Assembly (NCBI RefSeq): GCF_021107415.1
Contig: NZ_JAIOSW010000288.1
Location: 1 to 6,828 of the forward strand
Direction of reading: 5' to 3'
Source: Desulfobacula sp.
GTDB taxonomy: Bacteria > Desulfobacterota > Desulfobacteria > Desulfobacterales > Desulfobacteraceae
Length of the DNA stretch: 6,828 nt
Shown: positions 1 to 6,288 of the stretch, one piece after another
Layout: each line of letters starts with the position of its first letter
How positions within the stretch are numbered: the stretch's first letter is position 1
Made by a program: the position numbers and the translations under genes
Notes under the pieces: model-generated
What the model saw: only the letters and a program-made list of their open reading frames with translations
Database searches by the model: none
Told to the model about the DNA's origin: nothing

Positions 1-2
1 AG

Positions 3-266
3 TCAAATGAATACCGGCGATATCACCTGCATGATACCCACGTTCAAAAAGCCATAAAGAAGGCTGTCAGAAAATCAAAGCTGCTCAAAAGAGCCTCGGC
101 TCATACCTTTCGCCATAGTTTTGCAAGCCATCTGCTCCAGGCAAACTATGATATCAGGACTATTCAGGAGCTTTTAGGGCACAGTGATGTCAGGACAACG
201 ATGATTTATACTCATACCATTAAATCAAGAACACTTAAGGAGATAAAGAGTCCGCTGGATTTCTAA
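3..266 (+). CDS. Integron-type tyrosine recombinase, C-terminal part (5' end outside the window)
   Basis: The visible 87 residues are the catalytic C-terminus of a site-specific tyrosine recombinase. The active-site pattern is complete for this part: His34 and Arg37 of the HTFRH box, His60 of the LLGHSD box and the nucleophile Tyr69 in MIYTH (numbering from the first visible codon). The opening [18 protein letters not shown] and the ending KSPLDF are typical of integron integrases (IntI) and differ from XerC/XerD, so I assign it to that branch. The family recombines attC cassettes with an attI site. In usual integrons attI lies near the integrase 5' end, which is outside this window to the left. 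No attC-like site was recognised here. The N-terminal SAM-like domain and the IntI-specific insert cannot be assessed because they are missing. The gene ends with TAA. It could also be a solitary integrase without an array. Confidence 0.88.
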   Translation, partial: SNEYRRYHLHDTHVQKAIKKAVRKSKLLKRASAHTFRHSFASHLLQANYDIRTIQELLGHSDVRTTMIYTHTIKSRTLKEIKSPLDF

Positions 267-454
267 AGCTAAGACAGTGCTCCGCCCTGTCGATTACATT
301 AATCGCGGTTGAAAATTGATTAATAATTTTATATAAGGCAAAGGAGAAAAAGGCAATAGGAAAGGACCCGGTTAAATCTTTTTACCTGGAATGTCGGGAG
401 CAAATAGATGAATTTAATTTTATGATTTTTTAAGGGTTTTTTCCAGGAATTCAA
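267..454. other. Spacer between the integrase and selenoprotein gene 3' ends
   Basis: No convincing gene lies here. Two short adjacent inverted repeats follow the integrase stop: GACAG/CTGTC (273-277 with 287-291) and CGATTA/TAATCG (291-296 with 300-305, 3-nt loop). Neither is followed by a T-run, so they are weak terminator candidates. From 356 to 433 a 25-codon frame follows an AAAGGAG-like sequence but begins with ATA and has no normal start codon. The selenoprotein gene transcribed from the other side also ends here without a clear terminator hairpin. Confidence 0.4.
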
Positions 455-637
455 TTACAATCTGTTCACAGGAACATTGGCCAGTTTCTCCTCAAGGTAT
501 TCGTCCATGAGATCTTTATACTTGTCCTCGGGATAATTAATTGTGCAGGACCTGCAGCAAAAATAGATTTTTGTTCAGGTCCGTTTAATATATAGTTTTC
601 CACCGCAGTTCAAACATCTTTCTTTTATATCTTTCAA
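455..637 (-). CDS. Dual-CXXC small selenoprotein (Sec21 encoded by in-frame TGA)
   Basis: Read through one TGA (plus-strand 575-577), this frame encodes 60 residues. The order is CLNC (8-11), a basic stretch IKRT, Sec21, then TKIYF, CCRSC (Cys27, 28, 31) and an acidic helical tail ending in NVPVNRL. Two CXXC pairs suggest a zinc-ribbon or thiol-redox mini-domain. I recall a Desulfobacterota family named dual CXXC motif small (seleno)protein, whose members carry Cys or Sec between the two pairs; this match is from memory. The start is TTG at 635-637, because AAAGGA lies 8 nt upstream and a stop lies five codons upstream in frame. A hairpin resembling a SECIS follows the TGA. The coding pattern is intact on both sides of the TGA, so a simple pseudogene is unlikely. 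No selenocysteine machinery gene is in the window. The cellular role is unknown. Standard gene calling would miss it or truncate it at codon 20. Confidence 0.8.
541..560 (-). promoter_or_regulatory. Bacterial SECIS-like hairpin downstream of the in-frame UGA
   Basis: On the minus-strand RNA, UUG, a bulged C and UGCA form the 5' arm. The loop is GGUCC, and UGCA followed by CAA closes the 3' arm, giving 7 base pairs and one bulge. In E. coli fdhF the known SECIS has the same design: a 3-bp lower stem, one bulged U, GCA/UGC and a GGUC loop. Here 22 nt lie between the UGA and the loop, compared with 18 in fdhF by my count. SelB is known to bind this loop and bulge to deliver Sec-tRNA. The bulged base is C rather than U, which is a difference to note. 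The hairpin codes for the FCCRSC part of the protein. Confidence 0.75.
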
Positions 638-645
638 GACTTTTA

Positions 646-651
646 TCCTTT
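646..651 (-). promoter_or_regulatory. Ribosome binding site fixing the TTG start of the selenoprotein gene
   Basis: AAAGGA on the minus strand sits 8 nt before the TTG codon at 635-637. No ATG or GTG is available in frame between the upstream TAA (five codons away) and the first CXXC motif, so this site decides the start. Confidence 0.6.
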
Positions 652-672
652 ATTTTTTACTATCTTGTGGAT

Positions 673-701
673 AAAATAATGCCAAATATGATAAAAGTCA
701 A
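673..701 (-). promoter_or_regulatory. Candidate sigma70-type promoter for the selenoprotein gene
   Basis: On the minus strand a -35-like TTGACT (696-701) is followed after 17 nt by a -10-like TATTTT (673-678). Transcription would start near position 665, about 28 nt before the TTG codon, which leaves room for the AAAGGA site. The -10 hexamer is only a partial match and the region is AT-rich, so chance resemblance is possible. A plus-strand promoter for gpt would overlap this stretch (TTGTGG at 665-670, TATGAT at 687-692, spacing 16). Confidence 0.35.
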
Positions 702-742
702 AGATAATACAACAATATAGATAATAGGAGCCTTGACTATCA

Positions 743-1225
743 ATGGATAGAAAAGAAGACAGATACAACCGGAATTATCCCATTTCCTGGGAGCAGCTCC
801 ACAGGGATTCAAAAGCCCTGTCATGGAGACTCCATGACATTGAAAAACCATGGAGAGGGATTGTTGCAGTTACGCGGGGAGGTCTTGTTCCTGCTGCAAT
901 TATTGCCCGGGAACTTGGGATATACTATATTGATACGGTCTGCATCTCCACCTATGACTGGAAAGAACAGGGGGAGCCGAAAATCCTGAAAAATATTGAT
1001 GATTCAGGTGAAGGACTTTTAATTATTGATGATCTTGTGGACACGGGCTCAACAGCCAGGATTGTCAGGAAAATGCTTCCAGATGCCTATTTCGCAACCG
1101 TATATGCCAAACCTGCTGGCAAACCTTTGGTGGATGCCTATGTGACGGAAGTCAGCCAGGATACCTGGATACTTTTTCCATGGGATTCGGAGTCCCAGTT
1201 TGTAGAACCTATTGCCGGAAAATAA
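743..1225 (+). CDS. gpt: Xanthine/guanine phosphoribosyltransferase (Gpt type)
   Basis: This 160-residue protein closely resembles E. coli Gpt (152 residues) along its whole length. Gpt transfers the phosphoribosyl group of PRPP to xanthine, guanine or hypoxanthine in purine salvage and is cytoplasmic or membrane-associated. Visible marks are the PRPP loop residues RGG (45-47) in VAVTRGGLVP, the family segment IDTVCISTYD (63-72), the PRPP-binding motif IIDDLVDTGST (94-104) and the C-terminal QDTWILFPWD block (139-148), the counterpart of the purine-binding end of E. coli Gpt. The start ATG has AGGAG at 726-730 with a 12-nt spacer, slightly long. The N-terminus is a few charged residues longer than in E. 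coli. The gene stands alone on its strand between the divergent selenoprotein gene and the convergent argG. I see no purine riboswitch upstream. Confidence 0.93.
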   Translation: MDRKEDRYNRNYPISWEQLHRDSKALSWRLHDIEKPWRGIVAVTRGGLVPAAIIARELGIYYIDTVCISTYDWKEQGEPKILKNIDDSGEGLLIIDDLVDTGSTARIVRKMLPDAYFATVYAKPAGKPLVDAYVTEVSQDTWILFPWDSESQFVEPIAGK

Positions 1226-1226
1226 A

Positions 1227-1270
1227 ATCTCCTGCCCGGCGGATTAAACCGTGACTTCCGGGCAGGAGAT
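1227..1270. terminator. Bidirectional terminator between gpt and argG
   Basis: A perfect 13-bp inverted repeat, ATCTCCTGCCCGG (1227-1239) and its complement (1258-1270), begins 2 nt after the gpt stop. The 18-nt loop can fold a further CGG/CCG hairpin. T-rich runs follow the stem on both strands (cttaattattttctttt rightward, attttattttcc leftward). It therefore can serve gpt and the converging argG, whose stop codon lies 6 nt beyond. Confidence 0.85.
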
Positions 1271-1275
1271 CTTAA

Positions 1276-2505
1276 TTATTTTCTTTTATCTATGATATTT
1301 CTGTGGGCCATCAGCCTGATGGCATTGATTTTGATAAATCCTTCCGCATCTTCCTGATTGTAACCGCCTTCAATATCCATGGAAGATAGATCCTGGTCAT
1401 ACAGGGATGAAGGACTTGTCCTGGCAATGGGATATGCCGTGCCTTTATAGAGTTTCAGAGTGACGTCACCATCAATGACTTCCTGGCTTTTATCAATGGC
1501 CACCATGAGAAATTCCATTTCAGGACTGAACCAGAAGCCATTGTAAACCAGTTCTGCAAATTTGCTGGAAAACATGTCCCTCAGCCGCATGACCTCTCTG
1601 TCCATGGCAATGCCTTCAATGTCTTTGTGGGCTTCATGGAGAATGGTGCCTCCGGGTGTTTCATACACACCTCGGGATTTAATCCCCACAAACCGGTTTT
1701 CAACCATGTCAAGCCGCCCGATACCATTCTCCCGGCCCAATTCATTGAGATATTCAAATAGTTCAAGGGCATCGGTTTTAACCGTGTTATTATCAAGATT
1801 GGTGACTTTAACCGGGATACCATCTTTGAATTCGATTTTTATTTTTGTGGGGTTGTCCGGTGCATTTTCAGGGGATACGGTATGGGAATAAATACTTTCT
1901 TCGCATTCATGGCCAGGGTCTTCAATAATGCCGGCTTCATGGGAAATATGCAGCAGGTTGTCATCTTCACTATAGGGTTTGGATGCCGTTTGCTTGGTTG
2001 GAATGCCATGCTTTTCAGCATAATCAAGAAGATCGGTTCTTCCTTTGAAGGCACTTAAAAAATCAGTGTTTTTCCAGGGCGCAATGACCTTGATTTTGGG
2101 ATTCAGGGCATAGTATGACAATTCAAACCGGACCTGGTCATTGCCTTTGCCTGTTGCGCCATGGGATACATACTCAGCACCCACCTGTTTTGCAATTTCT
2201 ATCTGCTTTTTTGCAATGATAGGGCGGGCAATGGCAGTCCCTAAAAGGTATCTGCCCTCATATATTGTATTGGCTTTATATACGGGAAAGATATAATCAG
2301 TGACAAATTCTTTTTTCATGTCCTCGATAAATACTTTGGATGCACCGATTTTTAATGCCTTTTGTTCTGCAGCCTGAAAGTCTTCTTTTTGGCCGATGTC
2401 GGCCATATAGGCGAATACTTCATAGCCTTGTTCCAACAGCCATTTTAATATAACAGAGGTATCAAGACCTCCTGAATAGGCAAGAACAATTTTTCCTTTT
2501 GACAT
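1276..2505 (-). CDS. argG: Argininosuccinate synthase
   Basis: ArgG joins citrulline and aspartate using ATP to make argininosuccinate, the penultimate step of arginine synthesis, in the cytoplasm. The 409 residues match the usual family length. The N-terminal ATP pyrophosphatase loop SGGLDTS (11-17) is intact, followed by [25 protein letters not shown] (88-95), and the substrate-binding segment [15 protein letters not shown] (115-129). The tail is complete. The [11 protein letters not shown] wording is closer to the subgroup shared with eukaryotes than to E. coli ArgG. The start is supported by AAAGGAG 5 nt upstream of ATG. A possible promoter is TTGACT (2581-2586) with TTAATA (2556-2561), but the 19-nt spacing is long. 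argH and argF are not adjacent, so the gene appears to be transcribed alone and to end at the shared hairpin terminator. Confidence 0.97.
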   Translation of the reverse strand: MSKGKIVLAYSGGLDTSVILKWLLEQGYEVFAYMADIGQKEDFQAAEQKALKIGASKVFIEDMKKEFVTDYIFPVYKANTIYEGRYLLGTAIARPIIAKKQIEIAKQVGAEYVSHGATGKGNDQVRFELSYYALNPKIKVIAPWKNTDFLSAFKGRTDLLDYAEKHGIPTKQTASKPYSEDDNLLHISHEAGIIEDPGHECEESIYSHTVSPENAPDNPTKIKIEFKDGIPVKVTNLDNNTVKTDALELFEYLNELGRENGIGRLDMVENRFVGIKSRGVYETPGGTILHEAHKDIEGIAMDREVMRLRDMFSSKFAELVYNGFWFSPEMEFLMVAIDKSQEVIDGDVTLKLYKGTAYPIARTSPSSLYDQDLSSMDIEGGYNQEDAEGFIKINAIRLMAHRNIIDKRK

Positions 2506-2723
2506 TGGATCTCCTTTATTTTCTTAAATTTCAATTGTTTTTATATATCACGGATTATTAATGAAGAAAAATAATAAAATAGTCAACAAGAAATGGTTTT
2601 GATGAGGTCCTTCTATATACACTGGGTCCGGTACTATAAGATTTACTGGATATTTTTATGTTGTTAAGCAGGGTTTATTTAAGTAGAGTTGGGTTTAAAC
2701 GATATTTATGACAGGACTTTTTT
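2506..2723. other. AT-rich divergent promoter region between argG and the methyltransferase gene
   Basis: These 218 bp separate two divergent genes and must hold both promoters. For the rightward gene the best candidate is TTGTTA (2661-2666) with TAGAGT (2684-2689), spacing 17, a moderate match. For argG the candidate is TTGACT (2581-2586) on the minus strand. No RNA gene, repeat or operator palindrome stands out. GTTAAGC at 2663 followed by GTTTAAAC resembles parts of an attC core but is not a proper pair. Confidence 0.35.
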
Positions 2724-3377
2724 ATGGGATTATATAAAACAACCATTTTACCAAGACTGACCCACTGGGTATGCAGTCAGAGTGATATATCAAAACTGCG
2801 CAGAGAGGTGGTGCCCCAGGCAAAGGGAAGAGTCCTGGAAGTCGGTATCGGATCGGGTTTGAATCTGCCCTTTTATGATCCGGCTAAAGTGAAACAGGTC
2901 TGGGGCGTGGATCCTTCTTACGAGTTGCGGGCGGTGGCTGAGAAAAAGGCGGATGATCTGGCATTTGATCTTGAATTTATCGGTTTGTCAGGCGAAGACA
3001 TCCCGTTGGAAAAGAATGCGGCAGATACAGTGTTGGTGACGTATACCTTATGCTCAATTCCTGATGTATTAAGAGCCTTGAAGGAAATGAACAGGGTCCT
3101 GAAACCCGGTGGTGAATTGATTTTTTGCGAACACGGAAACGCACCTGATGAGCATATTCGCAGATGGCAAAAAAAGATAAACCCTATCTGGACAAAGATC
3201 AGCGGTGGCTGTCATCTGAACCGGCCCATTGCGGACCTCATAAAAGAGAGCGGATTTAAAATCAGACATCTGGATACAAGCTATAGCAGTTCGTTTAAAA
3301 TCGTTAGTTTTATTTACCGGGGAATGGCTGTCCATGGAAAATTGTTTTTAACAATAATAAAGGAAAAACATCGATAA
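2724..3377 (+). CDS. Class I SAM-dependent methyltransferase (Methyltransf_11 type, METTL7-like)
   Basis: This 217-residue protein has the Rossmann-type SAM-binding fold. Motif I is VLEVGIGSGLN (37-47), the acidic ribose contact is in GVDPS (61-65), DTVLVTYTLCSIPD (101-114) is motif II/III-like, and VLKPGGELIFCEHG (125-138) forms the following strand. The segment GGCHLNRPI (161-169) and the overall layout resemble the METTL7 and UbiE-like small-molecule methyltransferases, including thiol methyltransferases. The substrate cannot be read from the sequence. An AGGA at 2713-2716, 7 nt before ATG, supports the start. The neighbouring Fe-S protein gene begins 28 nt after the stop with its own ribosome binding site, so the two are probably cotranscribed. 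There is no signal peptide; I expect a cytoplasmic protein. Confidence 0.85.
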   Translation: MGLYKTTILPRLTHWVCSQSDISKLRREVVPQAKGRVLEVGIGSGLNLPFYDPAKVKQVWGVDPSYELRAVAEKKADDLAFDLEFIGLSGEDIPLEKNAADTVLVTYTLCSIPDVLRALKEMNRVLKPGGELIFCEHGNAPDEHIRRWQKKINPIWTKISGGCHLNRPIADLIKESGFKIRHLDTSYSSSFKIVSFIYRGMAVHGKLFLTIIKEKHR

Positions 3378-3405
3378 CAGGAAGTCCCGGATACAGAGGA
3401 ACGGC

Positions 3406-4569
3406 ATGAAAAAGGATGAAAAAGTCTACAGAAACCTTCAAAAACACCTGGACAGTCAGGCCGTTGGTTTCCCTGCCACAAGTACAGGTGTTGAAATCAG
3501 GGTATTAAAGCATATTTTTTCACCACGGCAGGCAAAGATTGCCATATGCTTGAACTATAAACCTGAACCGCTTGAAATCATTTATAAAAGGGCTCAAAGC
3601 CTGGTTGAGTCTTCAAATGAGCTTTCAGACATCCTGGATGCCATTGAGAAAAAAGGAGGGATTGAAGCATGGGAAAAAGGGAAAAAAAGATATTATTGCA
3701 ATGCTCCCTTTGTCGTGGGGATGTATGAATTTCAGCTTGGTAAATTGACACCTGAATCAATTAAAGATTTTGATGAATATTTTTCAGACAGAAAGTTCGG
3801 GGTGGAATTTTTAAGCACGGAATTGCCTCAAATGCGAACCATACCCATTGCCAAAAGTATTTCCATTAAAAGCCATGTCAGTACATTCGATGAAGTTGCA
3901 GCTCTATTGAAAAAATCCGACACAGCCCTTGCCATCTGTGAATGTATCTGCCGACAGAAAAAAGACTTGCAGGGAAAACCCTGTCAGGTTACAGATCGAA
4001 AGGAAACCTGTCTTGCAGTTGGAAACTTAGCACAGGCGGCTGTCAAGCATGGCCTGGGAAGAGGCATTGATCTGGAAGAGGCAATGTCGATTCTTGAAAA
4101 AAATCAACAAGAGGGATTGGTTCTCCAGCCATCCAATACGGAACAGGTCGATTTTATCTGCTCCTGTTGCGGATGCTGTTGTGGCATGCTTCAGATTCAC
4201 AAGAGCATACCGAAGCCCGTGGATTTCTGGGCTTCAAATTTTTATGCCAAGATCGATACAGGCTATTGCGAAGGCTGCGGTAATTGTGAAAAAAGATGCC
4301 AGGTGGGCGCAATAAAACTATCTGAAAAGACAAAGCAGGCATCAATCGACCTCAATCGGTGTGTCGGTTGCGGCCTCTGCGTGCCTGTCTGTCCTCAAAA
4401 AGCGGTAACACTTATAAAAAAATCTGCTGAAATCAAGCCGCCGTCAACACGGGAAGATCTGTATGATATCATCATGTCCAAAAAGAAGGGAAAACTTGGG
4501 AAATTAAAACTAACAGGGAAACTGATAATAGATGCCGTAACAACAGGGCAAACCCATTTGTTTAAATAA
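3406..4569 (+). CDS. 4Fe-4S ferredoxin-type protein with N-terminal winged-helix-like region and Cys-rich centre
   Basis: This is a 387-residue soluble protein of unassigned function. Residues about 20-90 (STGVEIRVLKHIFSP, then repeated helices) look like a winged-helix or MarR-like fold, as in related archaeal and Desulfobacterota ferredoxin proteins I recall. The centre has CECIC (178-182), Cys193 and Cys202, followed by the dense CSCCGCCCG (252-260). The C-terminal part holds two 4Fe-4S motifs: C288-x2-C291-x2-C294-x3-C298, and C319-x2-C322-x2-C325-x3-C329-Pro. The first has Gln instead of the usual Pro after its last Cys. The final 45 residues are basic. The gene starts 28 nt after the methyltransferase, with AGAGGA 5 nt before ATG. 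The Cys clusters suggest electron transfer or cluster-based sensing, which is inference. No membrane segment or signal peptide is seen. Confidence 0.82.
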   Translation: MKKDEKVYRNLQKHLDSQAVGFPATSTGVEIRVLKHIFSPRQAKIAICLNYKPEPLEIIYKRAQSLVESSNELSDILDAIEKKGGIEAWEKGKKRYYCNAPFVVGMYEFQLGKLTPESIKDFDEYFSDRKFGVEFLSTELPQMRTIPIAKSISIKSHVSTFDEVAALLKKSDTALAICECICRQKKDLQGKPCQVTDRKETCLAVGNLAQAAVKHGLGRGIDLEEAMSILEKNQQEGLVLQPSNTEQVDFICSCCGCCCGMLQIHKSIPKPVDFWASNFYAKIDTGYCEGCGNCEKRCQVGAIKLSEKTKQASIDLNRCVGCGLCVPVCPQKAVTLIKKSAEIKPPSTREDLYDIIMSKKKGKLGKLKLTGKLIIDAVTTGQTHLFK

Positions 4570-4611
4570 GTCCTGACAAGTTTCACGATCAGCAGTTAGC
4601 CTTAATCTATG

Positions 4612-4884
4612 TTACATTTGTTTGTCTTCGGGTGTGGCCCACAGAATATGATCCTTGTTAATAAATAACGTTTCGTGTTTTTCCGGATTTTCAAAGCCGG
4701 CCTTATACAGTGTTGAATTCATCAGAATTAAAAAAGGTTCACGATCGCTGCTGATCAAATCACTTAATCTGTTGTAACCCGGCGCTCTATCTATATTTAC
4801 ACAGGCATTTATTTGAGTACCATCCACAAGGGCAACTCTGATAGTATGGGAATTAATGTCTTTGTAAAATTCCTGGCTATCCAT
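4612..4884 (-). CDS. Small conserved protein, DUF6812-like
   Basis: The 90-residue product has alternating hydrophobic strands: IRVALVDGTQINACVNI (about 15-31), YNRLSDLISSDREPFLILMN (37-56) and ETLFINKDHILWATPED (71-87). This arrangement, with a gapped RLSDLI segment and a final INKDHILWATPED, resembles the small beta-rich DUF6812 family as I remember it. The function of that family is unknown to me. Translation is well supported by AAAGGAGG, 5 nt before ATG, one of the best ribosome binding sites in the window. It converges on the Fe-S protein gene, leaving 42 bp without an obvious terminator hairpin. It has no signal peptide or membrane helix. The gene appears monocistronic. Confidence 0.7.
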   Translation of the reverse strand: MDSQEFYKDINSHTIRVALVDGTQINACVNIDRAPGYNRLSDLISSDREPFLILMNSTLYKAGFENPEKHETLFINKDHILWATPEDKQM

Positions 4885-5076
4885 AATGACCTCCTTTGAT
4901 TTAAAAAAATGAAAATTTTTTAGTTGTGCATTTATTCAGGATTACTTGCTGATTGAAAGAATGTTAACCCAATAAAATCCATGAAGAAAATGCTTAATAA
5001 TTTATTTTGAGTCGTTCAATATCATAACATAGATTGTATTGATTTTTAAAGGATCATTAAATTTTATAGAGAAAAG

Positions 5077-5130
5077 ATACTGAAGCAGTATGAGCTGACA
5101 AGACTGTTGACTACAGTCTTGCACCAGGCT
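5077..5130 (+). other. Two tandem hairpins in the mscS leader region
   Basis: ATACTG/CAGTAT (5077-5082 with 5086-5091, 3-nt loop) is followed by CAAGACTGT/ACAGTCTTG (5099-5107 with 5113-5121, 5-nt loop), a perfect 9-bp stem. The second hairpin can be extended outward by AGCTG (5094-5098 region) pairing with CAGGCT (5125-5130), across a small internal loop and one bulge. No T-run follows, so an intrinsic terminator is unlikely. They may be part of the mRNA leader, protein-binding sites or a remnant of a mobile repeat. The rest of the 294-bp spacer (4885-5178) shows only AT-rich promoter-like sequence, for example TTGAGT at 5007-5012 with TAGATT at 5030-5035. Confidence 0.5.
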
Positions 5131-5178
5131 ATAGAAGTGAGAATAAAAAGTGAAATGTGAATTAGAACAGGAAAACTA

Positions 5179-6288
5179 ATGAATTTTGAAAAAGAGCAAT
5201 TACTGGAGTTGCTGGCGCAGATAGCGCCTAATCGTTATCTTCAGGCCGTGTTGATTATCCTCTTGTTTTTTGGCCTGGCAAAGATCATCGATGTGATCAT
5301 CACCCGCGTAATCAAAAAATGGATAGAAAAGACCAATCTCAAGTTAGATGACCAGGTTCTTGCTATTTTTCATAAGCCCGTCTTTCTCAGTATCATACTA
5401 TTCGGTCTTGCCCTGGCCACGGAAAGATTGGAGTTTAAAGAGACCATAAACTTCATAACCCTGGGCGGCCTGAAAACTGTGGCTATTTTTTTCTGGGCAG
5501 CGGCTGCAGCAAGATTTCTTAAGCTTTTACTCAACCTGGTGAGTCACGACGACAGTCGGTTTAAGTTGATACAGGACCGGACACTTCCCTTGTTCAGCAA
5601 TCTGTTGATTCTTCTGGTAACAGGATTGTCAATTTATATTATTTTTCTGGTATGGGCTATTGATCTGACAGCCTGGGTAGCTTCTGCCGGTATACTGGGT
5701 CTTGCCATCTCTTTTGCCGCAAAAGACACTTTGGCCAATTTGTTTTCTGGTGTATTTATCATGGCAGATGCTCCCTACAAAATAGGAGATTTCATCGTTC
5801 TTGATTCAGGGGAGCGGGGAGCGGTGACAAACATCGGTATTCGCAGCACACGTCTTTTGACCCGTGATGATGTGGAAATAACAGTGCCCAATTCCATCAT
5901 GGGAAATACCAAGATTACCAATGAAGCCGGCGGCAGGCATGAAAAATTCCGTATCCGTGTCAAGGTGGGAGTTGCCTATGGATCGGATATTGACAAGGTC
6001 CAAAGCGTATTGTTTGATGTGGCAACAAATTTTCCAAATGTCTGCAAAATTCCTAAACCGCGTGTGCGGTTTCGGGCCTTTGGAGACTCAAGCCTTGACC
6101 ATGAATTATTGTGCTGGGTCAATAAACCGGTATTGCGCGGTAAAGTATCGCACATGCTTAATACTGCTGTTTATAAACGATTTCTGGAAGAAGGCATTGA
6201 GATACCCTTTCCTCAGCGGGATGTGCATATTCAGTCTGCATCGGCAGACAATGCAGATATTGACTTATATGAAACTGATTGCAGATAA
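5179..6288 (+). CDS. MscS-family small-conductance mechanosensitive ion channel
   Basis: These inner-membrane channels open under membrane tension and release solutes during osmotic downshock. The 369-residue protein has an N-terminal helix (about 20-42), further hydrophobic helices at about 66-82, 93-119 and 138-161, and the pore-lining TM3 segment GILGLAISFAAKDTLANLF (171-189), rich in Gly and Ala as expected. The cytoplasmic MscS beta domain follows, with the characteristic YKIGDFIVL (200-208), GAVTNIGIRSTRLLT (214-228) and VPNS (236-239), and ends with the conserved EIPFPQRDVHI (341-351). It has more membrane helices than E. coli MscS (three), which is common in the family. AGGA 6 nt before ATG supports the start. 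Its last 20 nt overlap the next gene, suggesting cotranscription. Tandem hairpins lie in its upstream region. Confidence 0.93.
   Translation: MNFEKEQLLELLAQIAPNRYLQAVLIILLFFGLAKIIDVIITRVIKKWIEKTNLKLDDQVLAIFHKPVFLSIILFGLALATERLEFKETINFITLGGLKTVAIFFWAAAAARFLKLLLNLVSHDDSRFKLIQDRTLPLFSNLLILLVTGLSIYIIFLVWAIDLTAWVASAGILGLAISFAAKDTLANLFSGVFIMADAPYKIGDFIVLDSGERGAVTNIGIRSTRLLTRDDVEITVPNSIMGNTKITNEAGGRHEKFRIRVKVGVAYGSDIDKVQSVLFDVATNFPNVCKIPKPRVRFRAFGDSSLDHELLCWVNKPVLRGKVSHMLNTAVYKRFLEEGIEIPFPQRDVHIQSASADNADIDLYETDCR

Noticed and set aside
356..433. 25-codon plus-strand frame after an AAAGGAG-like sequence
   Set aside because: It begins with ATA, has no ATG, GTG or TTG start, and I recognise no family. 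It could be a decayed gene end, but evidence is insufficient.
385..447. Distant inverted repeat CCTGGAA / TTCCAGG
   Set aside because: Only 7 bp separated by 49 nt of AT-rich sequence; likely chance.
660..743. Minus-strand frame for a 27-residue hydrophobic peptide (TTG start at 741-743) just upstream of the selenoprotein gene
   Set aside because: It has no ribosome binding site before the TTG, and AT-rich DNA easily encodes hydrophobic runs. The stretch is better explained as the divergent promoter region.
1562..1891. Plus-strand open frame inside argG
   Set aside because: It is antisense to a strongly conserved argG; its Ser/Met/Pro-rich composition is typical of a shadow frame.
2661..2699. 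Possible attC core pair (GTTAAGC and GTTTAAAC)
   Set aside because: The second element does not fit RYYYAAC, and the L boxes and folded arm are missing.
5090..5121. A second TGA-plus-hairpin selenoprotein candidate before the channel gene
   Set aside because: The frame around this hairpin has several TGA codons and no coding pattern or family match.
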